Assembly: GCA_029783825.1 (NCBI GenBank)
Contig: JAREIK010000775.1
Coordinates: forward strand, 212,794-276,793
DNA length: 64,000 nucleotides
Source of the DNA: Sapria himalayana
Lineage: Eukaryota > Streptophyta > Magnoliopsida > Malpighiales > Rafflesiaceae
Reading direction: 5' to 3'
Below are positions 14,930 through 26,515 of the stretch, piece after piece (positions within the stretch are counted from its first letter, which is position 1; every line of letters begins with the position of its first letter). A model generated the notes under the pieces. That model saw nothing but the letters and a program-made list of their open reading frames with translations. It did not search any database and had not been told where the DNA came from. A program made the position numbers and the translations under genes.

Positions 14930-16761
14930 CTAGCCTTTCCAGTAAGGATACTCAACTAGATCTCGGAATGCTATCTGATGCACCAATGCCGCTAACTGTG
15001 ACTCCATATAGGACATCTACTATTGCATTACTTTTTTAATATCTTTAATTTCTTGCATTTTTTCCATCAAATTAGTTATCTACTCATCCTTCTTTTTTAG
15101 TTCGGTCTTCATATCTACAATATGTTCATTTATTTCCTATCCTTATTGTTCGACTGCCTCATTCACCATTGCTAAGACAGATGAATTAGAAGCATGACTG
15201 CTACAACAAAATGCCACTTTCTTAGAGCCGATTCCGTACACTCGCTACTTCTTTCGACCTCCTATTGTCTCCAAATAAATTGGATCATAGTCAATTGATT
15301 GAAGATTTATACAACCCTCAACTTGTTGATGAGCAGCTGTCACACATTCCTCCCTTAGGTCCTGAGATAAAATAGAGATAAAAACGATTCTAGATTTACA
15401 AAAAATAAAATAAAAATTTTGCATTCAAAATAATTTGTATAATGTACTATAGTTTTATAAAGTCTAATTAATATAAAAATTTTTTACTACAATCATCTGA
15501 GACTTGTTGTCAACATACTGACCATCCACTTTCTCCACATGCATCTTTTTGAAAATCTCATAGAAATTTGGATCTCGACCCAATTCTCCAGCCTAGAATA
15601 TGTTTTTATTAATTCATAAAAAAATAAATGATAAAAAAATTTAACAAAATTATTAAAACCATGAAGAGATTATATATATTGGACTATTAGGACATACATA
15701 AAATATAGATATGCTTAGAATTTTAAATTTGTACCAAATCTCGAGCATGCTCAATGCTCGACTTTGAACCTCCAGTGTGTCGATAGATTTCTGTACATAA
15801 TCCAGCAAACTCACTTCGCCGATTTTTGCTGGAAATATCTGATTTTTTCTTCACATCTGGCTCATCCTAATAATTAAGCCACATGGGCCAGTCTTCCTCG
15901 GATATAAAATCAAGCCTTTCTTTAATTTTCTTTAATTTATGAACAAAATCAGAATACCATTGAGCTATTTTGATCTCCCATAATAATTTTATCTTTCCAT
16001 CAAATTTAGGCGCCCATGTGCACCGATTCTATAAAAAAATGACAAAAGAATTTATATTAACAACAAGAACATAATTATTTACTGCTTGAATAATATCCAA
16101 CTTAAAAGTTAAGTAATTAGATAATAATTTTTCAATTCTTTTGTTTTGTTATTTTTACCTGAAAGTCATTAAAATATGACTCATTTGTCGATTGAGAAAC
16201 TTTCTTCCAGGAGAAAGCTTTGGCATCAGCCATTTTCTTGAAAGACTTTGTAATTATAGTCGAACACTTGTGAGATGGAATAAAACTATACAAATAAATA
16301 ACATAAAAAACAAACAAATAATAACAATATAAAAAAACCACGGACAGTAGCATCAATTTTTTTTTCAAATCATTTTTACATTTTTCTTTTACCTCTCATC
16401 CAAAATATCAATTTCTAACTTTGAACTGACTTCAGAAGAAGGCACAACATTTGATGATATCGTTGGTCTTATAAATGGGGGAACAATCAGTGTAAATTGT
16501 GTTGTAGAAGACTGAGATGGATCAAAAGTGTGAGCACTAAGCACAATCGGTGGTGGGCTTACATCTGATAAAGGCGTTACTAGAGGTCTCAATGATGGTA
16601 TTGGTGATAGAAATGGAGATGGTGATTGTGATGTTGAAGTCAGGATATGGTGGCTATGAGCTGGTACTGATTCTGGAACCTTATGTAACATACCAGTTGA
16701 ATTTGGTTCAAATTTTGTGTCCACGTCCAGCCCCACCACGATCACGACCTTTAGGCGTCAT
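14930..16761 (-). pseudogene. CACTA second transposase gene (Ptta/En/Spm, Transposase_24-like), decayed
   Basis: Starts at ATG 16,761 (MTPKGRDRG...), then shifts frame into a Pro/Ser-rich N-terminal exon (to about 16,393). Further exons fit family blocks: 16,285-16,159 (SWKKVSQSTNESYFNDFQ); 16,028-15,735 (trp-rich core, WYSDFVHKLKK, then HTGGSKSSIEHARDL); 15,592 to about 15,490 (LGRDPNFYEIFKKMHVEK); 15,361-14,930 (IGGRKK, stop, RVYGIGS, then a coiled-coil-like Lys/Glu stretch ending VEYPYWKG). Most exon edges keep GT/AG signals. In-frame stops, including one inside the GGRKK-RVYGIGS block, and the early frameshift make it non-functional. In this family the protein pairs with TNP2 and is thought to bind element ends; that role is inferred. 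It lies 140 bp downstream of the TNP2 stop, same strand. Confidence 0.85.
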
Positions 16762-16785
16762 CTGCTGTACAAAATAAAACAAAGA
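16762..16785 (-). promoter_or_regulatory. Splice acceptor just upstream of transposase gene 2
   Basis: On the minus strand, TTTTATTTTGTACAG is followed by CAG and then the ATG at 16,761. An acceptor directly in front of a start codon, with no promoter visible in the 140-bp gap to the TNP2 stop, suggests that this ORF is spliced to a distant leader, as in the shared-leader alternative splicing known for maize En/Spm. Confidence 0.5.
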
Positions 16786-16901
16786 ACATAAAATAGAAAA
16801 ATAATGAACAAGAATGCATTTTCAAATAAAACACACCAATAGATTTCAAAAAAATATAAAACGTATTTGATAGTTTAAATTTATGATAAAATTATAACAA
16901 T

Positions 16902-19900
16902 TTAATTATCATCATCACTATCATCCTCCAATGGATATTCTGATATTTCTTCTTATTCCAAAAGAAGTTCGATCTCATCTTCAGATAGAAATTGATCATC
17001 TTTAATTTCTATTGTGCCACCATATGAGTCACATATATTTTCTAGATCTTCATCTACATTCAAAGGCACGATATTATTTATGTCATCTTTTTGGAATGCT
17101 GGTGCAATTTCTACGTTTGCACTTCTTTGTTGAGATGGTGATACTTCAAATTTTGATCGTGCTTTGATCTTGAAAATTGCCGACCAATCTTTTTTTTCAC
17201 GAGATAAACTCGGATATGTACAATAATATACTTGAGCGGCTTGAACTACCATAATAAATGGCTCATTTCGATTATATCTTTGTTTATGGTTAATATCCAC
17301 TAGCTTATAATCCGAATGAATCTTTATGTCAACATTTGGTGTAGGATCAAACCACTCGCACTTAAATAATACGATCCTATTATTTTCGAGTCTAGGATAC
17401 TCCAACTCAATAATCTCTTTGAGTTGACCATAATAATCAATCTCATCTGCAATATATTCTGTGCCTTTAATGCATACACCAATATTCATTATTATTTTAG
17501 AAGAACCGTGCCCGATTGTGTGACATTTATATCCATTAACAAAATACCCAGGATAGGTTGTCACATATCAAAATGGGCCTTTACTTAGATTCTGAATAAA
17601 AATATTTGAATCTCTATTTGAAGGATCAATTACCTGTGACATTAATTAAAAAAATTGGAATTAACAAATAAAAGATAAAAATAAATTAAATAATTCAAAA
17701 TTTAAAACTTAATAATTCTCACATAATTTTTGAATCAATTTGCAAATTCATTTTCAAGCATATAATCAACATCATTACTAGAAATTGATGGTTGCCTATA
17801 TTTTAACGGCTCTATATAAATACTACACAAATATAAAAAGAGAAAAAAAATATCTATCAATTTTTAATAATTCCTATTAAAGATAAAATTAAATTATGAT
17901 TTAACCTGCAACCATTTTATGTATACATACTCAATGTATAGTGCAACCACAGAATCATCTTCTACCATCACATGACCTTCATAATTCCACGGCACATTTC
18001 AATTCTTTGTATTGACATGATCCTCAAAATAATAAGAACAAAATGATGATGCTTCTTCTACTAAATATGCATTACAAATTTAACCTTCAACTTTTGTCTT
18101 GTTTTGAACATTAAATTTCAACTTACGAAGATACCTACTACCTCAATGTTAGGTTTCAATTTAATAAAATTACAATATTACTTAAAGTACGAAATAATAA
18201 ATCACCGCAAATTATATGTATTTACCTCTCAAAAGGATACATCCACCTGAATTGCACTGGCCCAACAATCCTTGCTTCATATGCCAAATAGACTGGCAAA
18301 TGCTCCATTGAGTCAAAAAAACTCGGTGAGAATTTCCATTCTAGCTTACAAATAATAAGTGGAATGTCATTCTCCAGCATCACCATGTCATCTACTTTGA
18401 TTGTGGTTGCAGTTAGATGTTTGAAAAACAAACTTAGTTCTGTAAGGACCTTCCAAACACTTTGTGGAAGTAATTCACAAAATGCAATTGGTATTAATCT
18501 CTACATAAATACATGACTGTCATGACTTTTCATTTCAAATAATTTAAGATTCTTCATATCCACGCATCTACCCATATTTGACACATATCCATCAGGGAAT
18601 TTCAAATTTTTAACCCATTCACACAATATTTATCTTGCCCTCTTATCAAGTGTGTAGCAAGCTTTAGAGAATTTTCTTGTTTGCTCATTCAGTTTCAATT
18701 CAGGCCACCGACATTAATCATTCAGCTCTTGTCTTGATTTTAATGTGTATTTTGTTTTTCCATCTACATTAAGGACAATGTTGAAAATATTGTCAAAAAT
18801 ATCTTTTTCAATATGCATTACATCTATGTTATGCCGAATTAAATTGGACTTCCAATAGGGCAAGTCCCAAAATATACTACGTTTCCTCCAGCCAAATAAT
18901 TTGCCTATTGGTCCATTATTTCCAGTAGCATCCTTTTCAGTTACCTTCTTCAAACCCAAACTATGAATTTCTATAATAATATCATCTCTTGAATGAATAG
19001 CTGGTGCAACTGTCATCATAGTTTTATTTCTTCGAAATATAGTTCTATTTCTTCGAAATGGATGATTCATAGGTAGAAACTTACGATGGTTATCAAACAA
19101 TGATTATTTACCACTAAATTTGAGGATAAATGCATCAGATTTGTCATGCAATACGGGCATGCGAATCATCCCGTGGTACTCCAGCCAGACAACATTGAAT
19201 ATGCAGAAAAGTCATTTACCATCCACATAAGAGCTGCCCACATAATAAAAGTTTACTTCTTTGAGATATCATATGTATTCACGCCAACATCCCATAAATG
19301 ATTTAACTCTACAATAAGAGACTGTAAGAAAATATCTAGCATGTCTTTCGGATTTTTTGGCCCTTGAACCAATATTGATAAAAATATATATTGCTCCTTC
19401 ATACACAACCATGCAGGCAAGTTATAAGGCATCACTATCACTGACCATGTTTAATACTATTGTCCAGATTTCCCAATTGGATGAAATCCATCAGTGTAGA
19501 GACCCATCTCACATTTCAACTTTCTACTGCAAAATCTTGCTGTATATAATTAAAATGCATCCAAGCAGGTGAATCTGATGGATGTCGCATTACCCCTTCT
19601 TCAACCTCATGCTAGGAATGCCACCTCATATCATTTGCTGTAGCATTTGATGCATATAGTCTTTGTAATAGAGAGATTAATAGGAAATAATACATCTTCT
19701 TAAAGACAACCTTCAATTTTTTTCACGTTTCTACAACACGAGGTGCTTTCCTAAATCGAGAATGGCCACAAACTTACAGCTAATTAAATCACTATCATCA
19801 CCCCATTATAACATGCATCCATTTAAACAACAATCAATTTTTTTCACTGGTAGACCCATTCCTTGTAGTAACTTCTTAGTGTTGCAATAGTTGTTAGTGA

Positions 19901-20489
19901 TCAAATTATTATCCGTAACAATCTCTTTCATCAGTTTTGTCACCTGAATCAAATAATTTCTCATACATTCAATTTTCTGATTTAATGCTCATTTGTCGAC
20001 CCACAAGTGACAATTGCGAATGTGTTTTAGAACCAGACCACAACTCTTTATCTACAGCTTTAAGCATTTCATAAAATTTCTGAGCTTCAGGATTAGGTAG
20101 TTCATCCATGTAATCTATATTCAAGTCAGAACCAGTAGCTTCCTTGATCATTCTATGGTGTGTGTTTGATGATTCTTCACCACAAGAAAATGATTCAATA
20201 CCCTAATTTTGGTCAATATTCAGAGCCTTTGTACTTTCCCCATGATAAATCCAAACAAGATAATTTGGCACAAAGCCATATTTTTCCAAATGATATCTTA
20301 TAGTGTTTGCCTCATGAAAAGGGATATTCTGACACTTTCGATGATTACATAGATACTTAATTTTTTTTCCATCCTTCAATATCGATTGACAACATGCAAA
20401 ATTGATGAAAGTTTCAAGCCTAATAAAAAAATCTTTATTCAAAAATCCATTAAAACCCTTTTGTACATCCAATAACGATATGTGCTCAT
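16902..20489 (-). pseudogene. TNP2-family CACTA transposase, decayed
   Basis: Likely start is ATG 20,489 (MSTYRYWMYKR), which has the WMY signature of the transposase-associated domain; the frame then shifts. Blocks in order: zinc-binding-like CNHRKCQN with HLEKYGFVPNYLVW (20,400-20,240); linker FYEMLKAVDKELWSG (about 20,080); DMRWHS and DGFHPIG; YNLPAWLCMKEQYIFLS (about 19,430-19,380); WMVNDFSAYSMLSGWST; LPYWKSNLIRHNIDVMHIEKD (about 18,850); DUF4218-like PLIICKLEWKFSPSFFD and GPVQFRWMYPFER (to 18,222); DUF4216-like YYGQLKEIIELEYP and VQAAQVYYCTYPS (17,450-17,220); acidic C-terminus SEYPLEDDSDDDN ending at 16,902. Gene length and order match the family. At least ten in-frame stops and several frameshifts lie within conserved blocks, for example in the GWST-FACP stretch and where Trp precedes FKNYV, so it is a pseudogene. 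Introns appear near 18,220-18,140, 17,900-17,830 and 17,700-17,640. Confidence 0.92.
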
Positions 20490-20510
20490 TTTGCCCTATT
20501 TTATTTACAT
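20490..20510 (-). promoter_or_regulatory. Splice acceptor in front of the TNP2 start
   Basis: On the minus strand the sequence reads AATAAAATAG, then GGCAAA, then the ATG at 20,489. The AG at 20,497-20,496 would place the start codon 6 nt into an exon. This fits a non-coding leader exon further upstream (see 25,222-25,407). Confidence 0.45.
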
Positions 20511-20772
20511 AAAATAATGCTCAATTATTAATATAAATACAACATTCTATTACATAAAAATATACAAAGAATAAAATAAAACTACTTACAGATGAGTATT
20601 TATAATTTAAATATCATGAATATAGAGGCAAGCCGGTTGCACAATCTACATTAATAGATAACGTAATTTTTAGCATGATAAAGATTAAAAGATATCATAG
20701 TTATACTAGATAAACGGTGCAAAGTACAATAATGCAAAAGAAATGAAAGCAAAAAAAATACATTTTATGTTT
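20511..20772. other. Intronic or leader DNA upstream of TNP2, no gene seen
   Basis: AT-rich. A possible minus-strand splice donor (CATCT followed by GTAAGTAG) lies near 20,585, so a short extra leader exon is possible. Nothing else is recognisable. Confidence 0.35.
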
Positions 20773-21045
20773 GAAGGAGGAGAGGGAGAGAGAGAGAGAG
20801 AGAGAGGAGAGATAAGGAAAGAGGGAGAGAAAAGGAGGGAGAGAGAGTGGGAGAGAAATGGTGAAAGGAAGAGGGAGGAGAGAGGGAAAGAGAGAGAGAG
20901 AGAGAGAGAGAGGGGAGGGAGAGGGGGGTAGAGAGAGAGAACAAGCAAGAAAGAAGAGCCAAAAAAATAACACGAGAGAGTGTGACACAAAGAATAAGAG
21001 GAAGAGAAAGATAGAAAGAATTATAGAGGGAGAGAGAGACACATA
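20773..21045 (+). repeat. Purine-rich (GA)n tract
   Basis: Nearly pure purine on the + strand at 20,773-20,940, with GAGA runs near 20,786-20,806 and 20,889-20,912. It continues with interruptions to 21,045. On the transposase strand it is a CT-rich tract about 0.3 kb upstream of the TNP2 start. Frames reading Leu/Ser-Pro or Arg/Glu through it are artefacts of the repeat. Confidence 0.9.
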
Positions 21046-21299
21046 GAAATTGTAGTGTTAGAATTGAAGAAGTATATAAAAGAAAATATAAGTTCTTCAG
21101 TACAAACCTATCAAATATTACAATTTTTTGTTATACATAAGTTCATATTTGAGCCTGAGGCCCAAGTGCTGGGATTAGGTAAGAGTACGACCCTTATTTG
21201 TATTATACAATATATGAGCCTGATCAATGACACTCTCATGCTATGTACTTACATATTGTTGATATTATATCTTTAGCCATTTTATTTCAAGTTAGTGCA

Positions 21300-22195
21300 A
21301 CAAAATAGTATTATCCCATATATAATTTTATAACTACATAGTAAATGTATTTTTAAATAGTTACATTTAGTTTAACATATAATTATATATAGATATATGC
21401 ATACAAGTTGCTATAAGTAAATATAAATAAATGTATACAAAGTTATAAACAATTATATAGATTTACATATATGTATACATATATGTTTACATAATTAAAA
21501 ATAAAGTTATATTTATTTATATAGAGTTTTTATAGATATACAAATATTTATATATAGTCATACACATTTAGTTAAACATTATGTTGTATGTTTTTATACA
21601 TATAATTATAAATATAGTTACATGTGGTTATACATATAGTTAAAAGTATAGTTAAACTTATATTTATAAATGTATGTATATATATTTTTTCATATAATTT
21701 CATATATTTATACATATAGTTATATATAGGTATGGAAATGCTAAAATACATTTTTTATACTAATATATAAAAATGTATATTAAATACATGTTGTTAATTA
21801 TATATTTAAATATAGTTATGTATAAAGTTTTTATAGTTATACATATAGTAAGATAAAATTATTTATAGTTATATGTTATTATACATATAGTAAATATAGC
21901 TATTAATATTTTTATATATTTAAACATATAGTTATATATAAATATATTCATACAAATAGCTATACACAAATATATAAAGTTATCAATAAATATATAGATT
22001 TATATATATGTATACATAGTTATAAATATAGTTATATTTAATATTGTAGAGTGTTATATAATTATACAAATATTTTTATATAGTTATACAAATATTTATA
22101 CATAGTTATACACATATAGTTAAATATTATATTGTATGTTATTATACATGTAATTATAAATATAGTTAAATGTGGGTATACTTAGAGTTACACAA
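21300..22195. repeat. AT-rich tandem units (~0.55 kb period)
   Basis: Built from GTTATACATATAGTTATA-like motifs. The landmark TTGTATG...TATACAT occurs at 21,584 and again at 22,132, a 548-bp period. The same unit recurs in insertion 2 (37.3, 38.8-39.8 and 40.7-41.2 kb). No coding potential is seen. DNA at 21,046-21,300 is unassigned. Confidence 0.8.
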
Positions 22196-23149
22196 ATACT
22201 TATAATTCTAAACACTTAAAATAATCAAATCCTACTTGTGTTATAATGATAAAGATTTTTGAATCCAAGATTTCTAAAAAGTTACTAGTTGGATGGTTGG
22301 TGGCATCATTAAATAGGTGTAAGCCCTAGGTTTTAACTTATCATTTTTCTTTAAAGAAGTATATTTTGGTAAACTCTATGAGAATTAAAAATTGATATTT
22401 GATTTATGAAACTATTATTTTAGCTTTAAATTTTTTAAAAACTTATGTGAGATAAACAAAGCTGATGCATTTCGGTGCAATAAAAGTGGATAAAAGTTAT
22501 AATATTATATGAAAAAATGTTAAGGAGAACCAACATGAAAATAATTATATTTTTTTACAATATTTAATTTTAATATAACATTTGGTGACCCAAATCCAAA
22601 ATATTTATGATTTGAGTCTTCCAAATTCATATACTGATAATTACCTTTATTTTTTCATATGGAATGAATATACTCAAGTATGTATATGAGTTTATGTAGA
22701 AACTCATTATTTCCTAAACAAAAACATATGCATATGGAGTTCATAAATACTCTGTATGCATAAACATATGCATTAACTCGTTTTTGCAAACTGAGTAAGC
22801 TGAAAAATGTTTATGCATAATGTTTTTTTTTAATTATATTGGGATAATTATTAGTATCCGAATATAGGTACTAAAATATAACCCAAATCATAGATATTTT
22901 TTTTGGATTCCATAACATAATTATTCGTTATATATATATATAGATTAAGAATGAAAATATTAAGTATAATTATTATTATTAGTGTTGTGGAGGAATTCCT
23001 TTTTTTTTGTAAAGTTAGATAAAAGTTAGTGCTATTTTTGGATGCAACAAATTATAAAATATAGTAATTTCATTGTCAAAAAAAACTATTTAATAAAATT
23101 TTAAAATTGAAATAATTTAAGAAAATACTTCTCAGAGCAATATTCCTAC
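22196..23149. other. Unassigned AT-rich DNA inside CACTA 1
   Basis: Lower repetitiveness than its flanks, with several short palindromic stretches such as CATATGCATATG near 22,725. I see no gene, tRNA or recognised element here. Confidence 0.4.
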
Positions 23150-23420
23150 CTTTTAGTGGTATCAATGCATAATATTAAATTGTTTTTGTTATTTTGTTTT
23201 GAAATTTAAGAGATGCAAGCCTAATATTTTTTTCTATTTGAAGATTAGAATGATTAGGATTTCTTGTAATGCATGTAATTGCTACTTAAGAGCTATAAGG
23301 CTACTCTAATTTTTTCATCATTGTAAACTTTTTATCCTTCTCTTACTGCTTCTTCTTCATCTTTGTCTACTTCTTCTTCTTGTACTGCTACTACCACAAA
23401 TGAGTATCTACTTTCAAATG
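23150..23420 (+). other. Possible LTR-like remnant
   Basis: TGGTATCAATGC at about 23,159 resembles a degenerate plant retrotransposon primer-binding site. The next 250 bp (CATCATTGTAAAC followed by CTT/CTTCTTCTTC runs) resembles the R/U5 part of a copia LTR. The relative order is not canonical and no terminal repeat partner was found, so this is a weak call. Confidence 0.25.
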
Positions 23421-24159
23421 AAAATGCTCATTTATAGATGAGATAATATTTCTTTATGCTTTATCTTTAACATGGTCTATAGTATATGCCATTATACTTT
23501 CTCATTAATCAAAGATAAAAATATAGATTATAGTTCAATTGAGAAAGCTTGCTAATAGATGAGTATCTAATTGTAAATTGAGTATAAAGGGTAGATTAAT
23601 TACCAATTGTGCAAGATTAATAATAGATGAGTATCAACTTGCAACATATAGGAATCCATTTGTTAGAGCATATGTTTGAGTGGTTGATTTGACATTGTTG
23701 ACAACTTCCTTGATTTGATAGAGCATAGTGATATATGTATCTCACACATCAACCATGATACAACATCAATATACATTTTTTTACTAGGTAAATGGTCTTG
23801 AGGTTGGTAATATATGTTCTACAAATCATCTCCATTGGAGAAACTAAGGTTTTGAAAGACTAACTACGGTCTCCTTTAATGATAATATTTTATCTATGAC
23901 AAGATTAATCAATCAAAAAGTTTGGTTACCTAACAACAACAAATCAATAGAGCAAGCAAAGACATGAATATTCAATTGATATTCCTTCCAATCTCAAAAG
24001 ATTATCAAAAGATAACCATCAATGGGTTTCAAACCTATTTGAAAAATATTATTGCTCAAATATCAAAACAGTTAATTAAATATGATAATTTTAAATTAAA
24101 TCACAAAATTATTTTTCATTTTCCCAAACTATACTTAATAGAACTGAATTAAAAAATAG

Positions 24160-24162
<3 letters not shown>
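23421..24162. other. Unassigned DNA, no gene seen
   Basis: Three loose repeats of a GATGAGTATC-containing phrase occur between 23,400 and 23,640. The remainder shows no recognisable motif. An open frame at 23,964-24,152 matches no family I know. Confidence 0.35.

Positions 24163-24214
<52 letters not shown>
24163..24214. repeat. (AT)26 microsatellite
   Basis: A perfect AT run, followed 18 bp later by an alternating CA/CG stretch (ACACACGCGCGCACATACACAC). Such mixed alternating tracts can form cruciform or Z-DNA. Confidence 0.95.
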
Positions 24215-24217
<3 letters not shown>

Positions 24218-24849
24218 CATTATTTTTATTACACACACGCGCGCACATACACACTACAAAAATTATGAAAAGATTAACCAAAATGGCTTTTCTGGATTTT
24301 TCTAAAATGATGTTAAATGCATAGCACATAGTAATTTTAATAATGCAAAAAATTATTAAACAAATATACACACTACCATAAAATAAACGAACACAAAAAA
24401 AAACTTATACTATCAAAAAATACACTGCTAAAAAACTTACCGTAAATAACACAAACTATGATCATACACACACTCTCATTTTATCATTTATATAATAGCA
24501 AAATATAGATTAAAACTATTTGTTTTTGAATAATTATTCTAAAAAATTTATTTTTTAGAATATTTTTTAGAATAATTTTTAGAATCATCTTTTTGTGCTC
24601 TTCATGGAATATAGATAATAAATCAAGAACATATGTATTTTTTTTCGTGCTCCTCACTCAATAACACCCATGAACAAAAACATTAGCAATGGGCCATGAA
24701 TAATTTAAGTTTTAAATAGAAATATTTATAAACATAACAAAAAAAAGATACCAGCAAACTATAGCATCAAAATCACCCAAACCATGATAAAGAAGTTCAC
24801 CCACTTAATACCAACATGCCCAAACAATGCATAACAATTTTTTCATTTC
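24215..24849. other. Unassigned AT-rich DNA
   Basis: No gene or known element is recognised. A local repeat of TTTTTTAGAAT-like phrases lies at 24,535-24,590. Confidence 0.4.
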
Positions 24850-25221
24850 ACATCTATGGTAATAAAAAAATTATAGATATAATTATGTTTAAATAGTTTA
24901 TGTATACTTTTTTATAGTTATATATATATAGTTATGTTTAAACACACTTATTTAAAGCAAACTTATATTTATGTATATATTTTTGTATACAGTATGTAGT
25001 TATTTATATTGAAAAATTTTTTAATTCGGCATACCTACTATGCACCATCAAAAACCACACAATGACAATGCATTATATCACAAAAGCATGTCGTATGTAT
25101 ATGATTAAGTATATATACACAATCCAAAAACACCACGGTGAATAAAGGAGAAGAATTTCAGAAACATTAAAACTTAAGCTTAATCAAGTTAATCAATGAA
25201 GAATAAATGTATAAAACGTAC

Positions 25222-25407
25222 CTCAAATCAAATAAAAATTAAAACTTAAACCTCGAAATCGAATATATGTTGAAGCATCGGTGTCGAGGAATGGATGGCC
25301 TTCTGTGGAGGTTCATGTCACTTAAGCGTATGTGTCGAAGAAGATAATCAGTGTCGAAGAAGATAATCGGTGTCGAGAAAGATAATCGGTGTCGAAGAAG
25401 ATAATCA
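25222..25407 (-). promoter_or_regulatory. Putative non-coding leader exon with splice donor
   Basis: On the minus strand GATTTGAG is followed by GTACGTTTT, a strong donor at 25,222/25,221. The same donor is preserved in the module B copy at 32,431/32,430 although the flanks have diverged. Upstream is a GC-richer stretch containing CGACACCGATGC, also shared by both copies. A TATA-rich run at about 25,449-25,470 would serve as the TATA region. Inference: this is the first exon of the transposase transcript, joined to the acceptors at 20,496 and 16,765. Confidence 0.4.
25332..25407 (+). repeat. 19-bp tandem repeat, four copies
   Basis: GTGTCGAAGAAGATAATCG is repeated four times with one or two changes per copy. 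It lies in the putative leader exon and is absent from the other module B copy, so it expanded here. Confidence 0.9.
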
Positions 25408-26515
25408 AATTTTTAATATTTTTAATTATTATAACATTAAATAAATAATATATATATATATTATATATAATCAAAAAGACTAATTAATTGTATTCACTAT
25501 AAAAAATTTTTCGAACATAATTAATGTGCATGTTGCAAGGCACAAATGAAAAATAAACACCTTAAAATTTTTTATTATAATATTAATATAAACAATAAAT
25601 ATATAAACAATAAAAAATATGATTAGCCTTATAAAAAAAATCAAATAGGTACAGAATTAACAAACTCCATATAATAAGACATAAATGAATAGATGATTTG
25701 CCTTCTAGTGACTCCCCTAAGAATTATAAAATACTATTAATGTTAAAAATATATAAAAATTTATATTTTATAATTTAAAATATTTAAAGCATATTTATTA
25801 TTTTAATAAAAAATTAATGTTAAAAGCTAATAGTCAAAATATTATTCAATTATTTAATTCGTATAACTTTTTTTAAGAGCAGACATCTATGTATTTATTT
25901 ATAAATATTAATTTATTTTCATTTAACTTTATTAAAAAAATTATATTTATTTTATATTTCAAGATTTTCAAATATTGTAATATTTATTTATTAAAAAGTT
26001 GTCTATAATAATAAAATTTTTTTACTTATAATAATATTAATTTTACTAGTTTATTCGTCAATTCAAATAATTTATAAAATATTTTCTATTTTATTATATA
26101 ATGAATTAATTTATATTTATATTAATAGAAATTTTAATATATGTCAATTTTATTTTTAAAATTAAGAAAAAATTATTATACTTATTGAATTTAATATTTA
26201 ATGTTACTTTAAAACAAATTTTTAAGTTTCTTATTTTAAAATATTAGAAAATTTTTTTTTATAATTTTATAAAAATGTAATACATCATAAAAATAATTAA
26301 TTTAGTCCTTATTAATATATATAATTGTTTTGTGTATTTGGATATTTTTTTAAATTATTTATTTATAATATAATTTTTTTATGATTTTATGAGGAGAATG
26401 TATGTTTCAAGGATTGCTCATCTATAGACCATTAACATACATTTAATAAACAAAATTAAATAAAATATTAAAACTAATAAAAAATAAAAAAAATTATATA
26501 AATAAATATTTGTTA

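Larger units (their letters stand above)
24850..26400 (-). repeat. Module B, copy 1 (CACTA 5' leader region)
   Basis: Homologous in direct orientation to 32,020-33,340. Shared landmarks include TATATGATTAAG, AACGTACCTCAAATCAA, GCATCGGTGTCGAG, AACAATAAATATATAAACAAT, a GCCTTATAAAAAAAAT...AAATAG stretch, and a CATAAATGAA...GATGATTTG stretch. On the minus strand it holds the putative leader exon and promoter of the transposase unit. The clear match fades near 26,000; the rest is very AT-rich, with scattered TTTTAAAATATT palindromes and no gene. Confidence 0.75.

Noticed and set aside
16550..16777. 75-codon plus-strand frame
   Set aside because: Antisense shadow of the Pro/Ser-rich first exon of the second transposase pseudogene.
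20701..21042. Ser/Leu/Pro-rich and Arg/Glu-rich frames over the purine tract
   Set aside because: Produced by GA/CT dinucleotide repetition; frames are open on both strands.
22280..22345. Possible SINE with tRNA-like A and B boxes
   Set aside because: Only a loose resemblance (TTGGATGGTTGGTGGCATCA) with no convincing B box, tail or target duplication.
24135..24371. Minus-strand frame with Ile/Tyr run
   Set aside because: Reads through the (AT)26 run; no other support.
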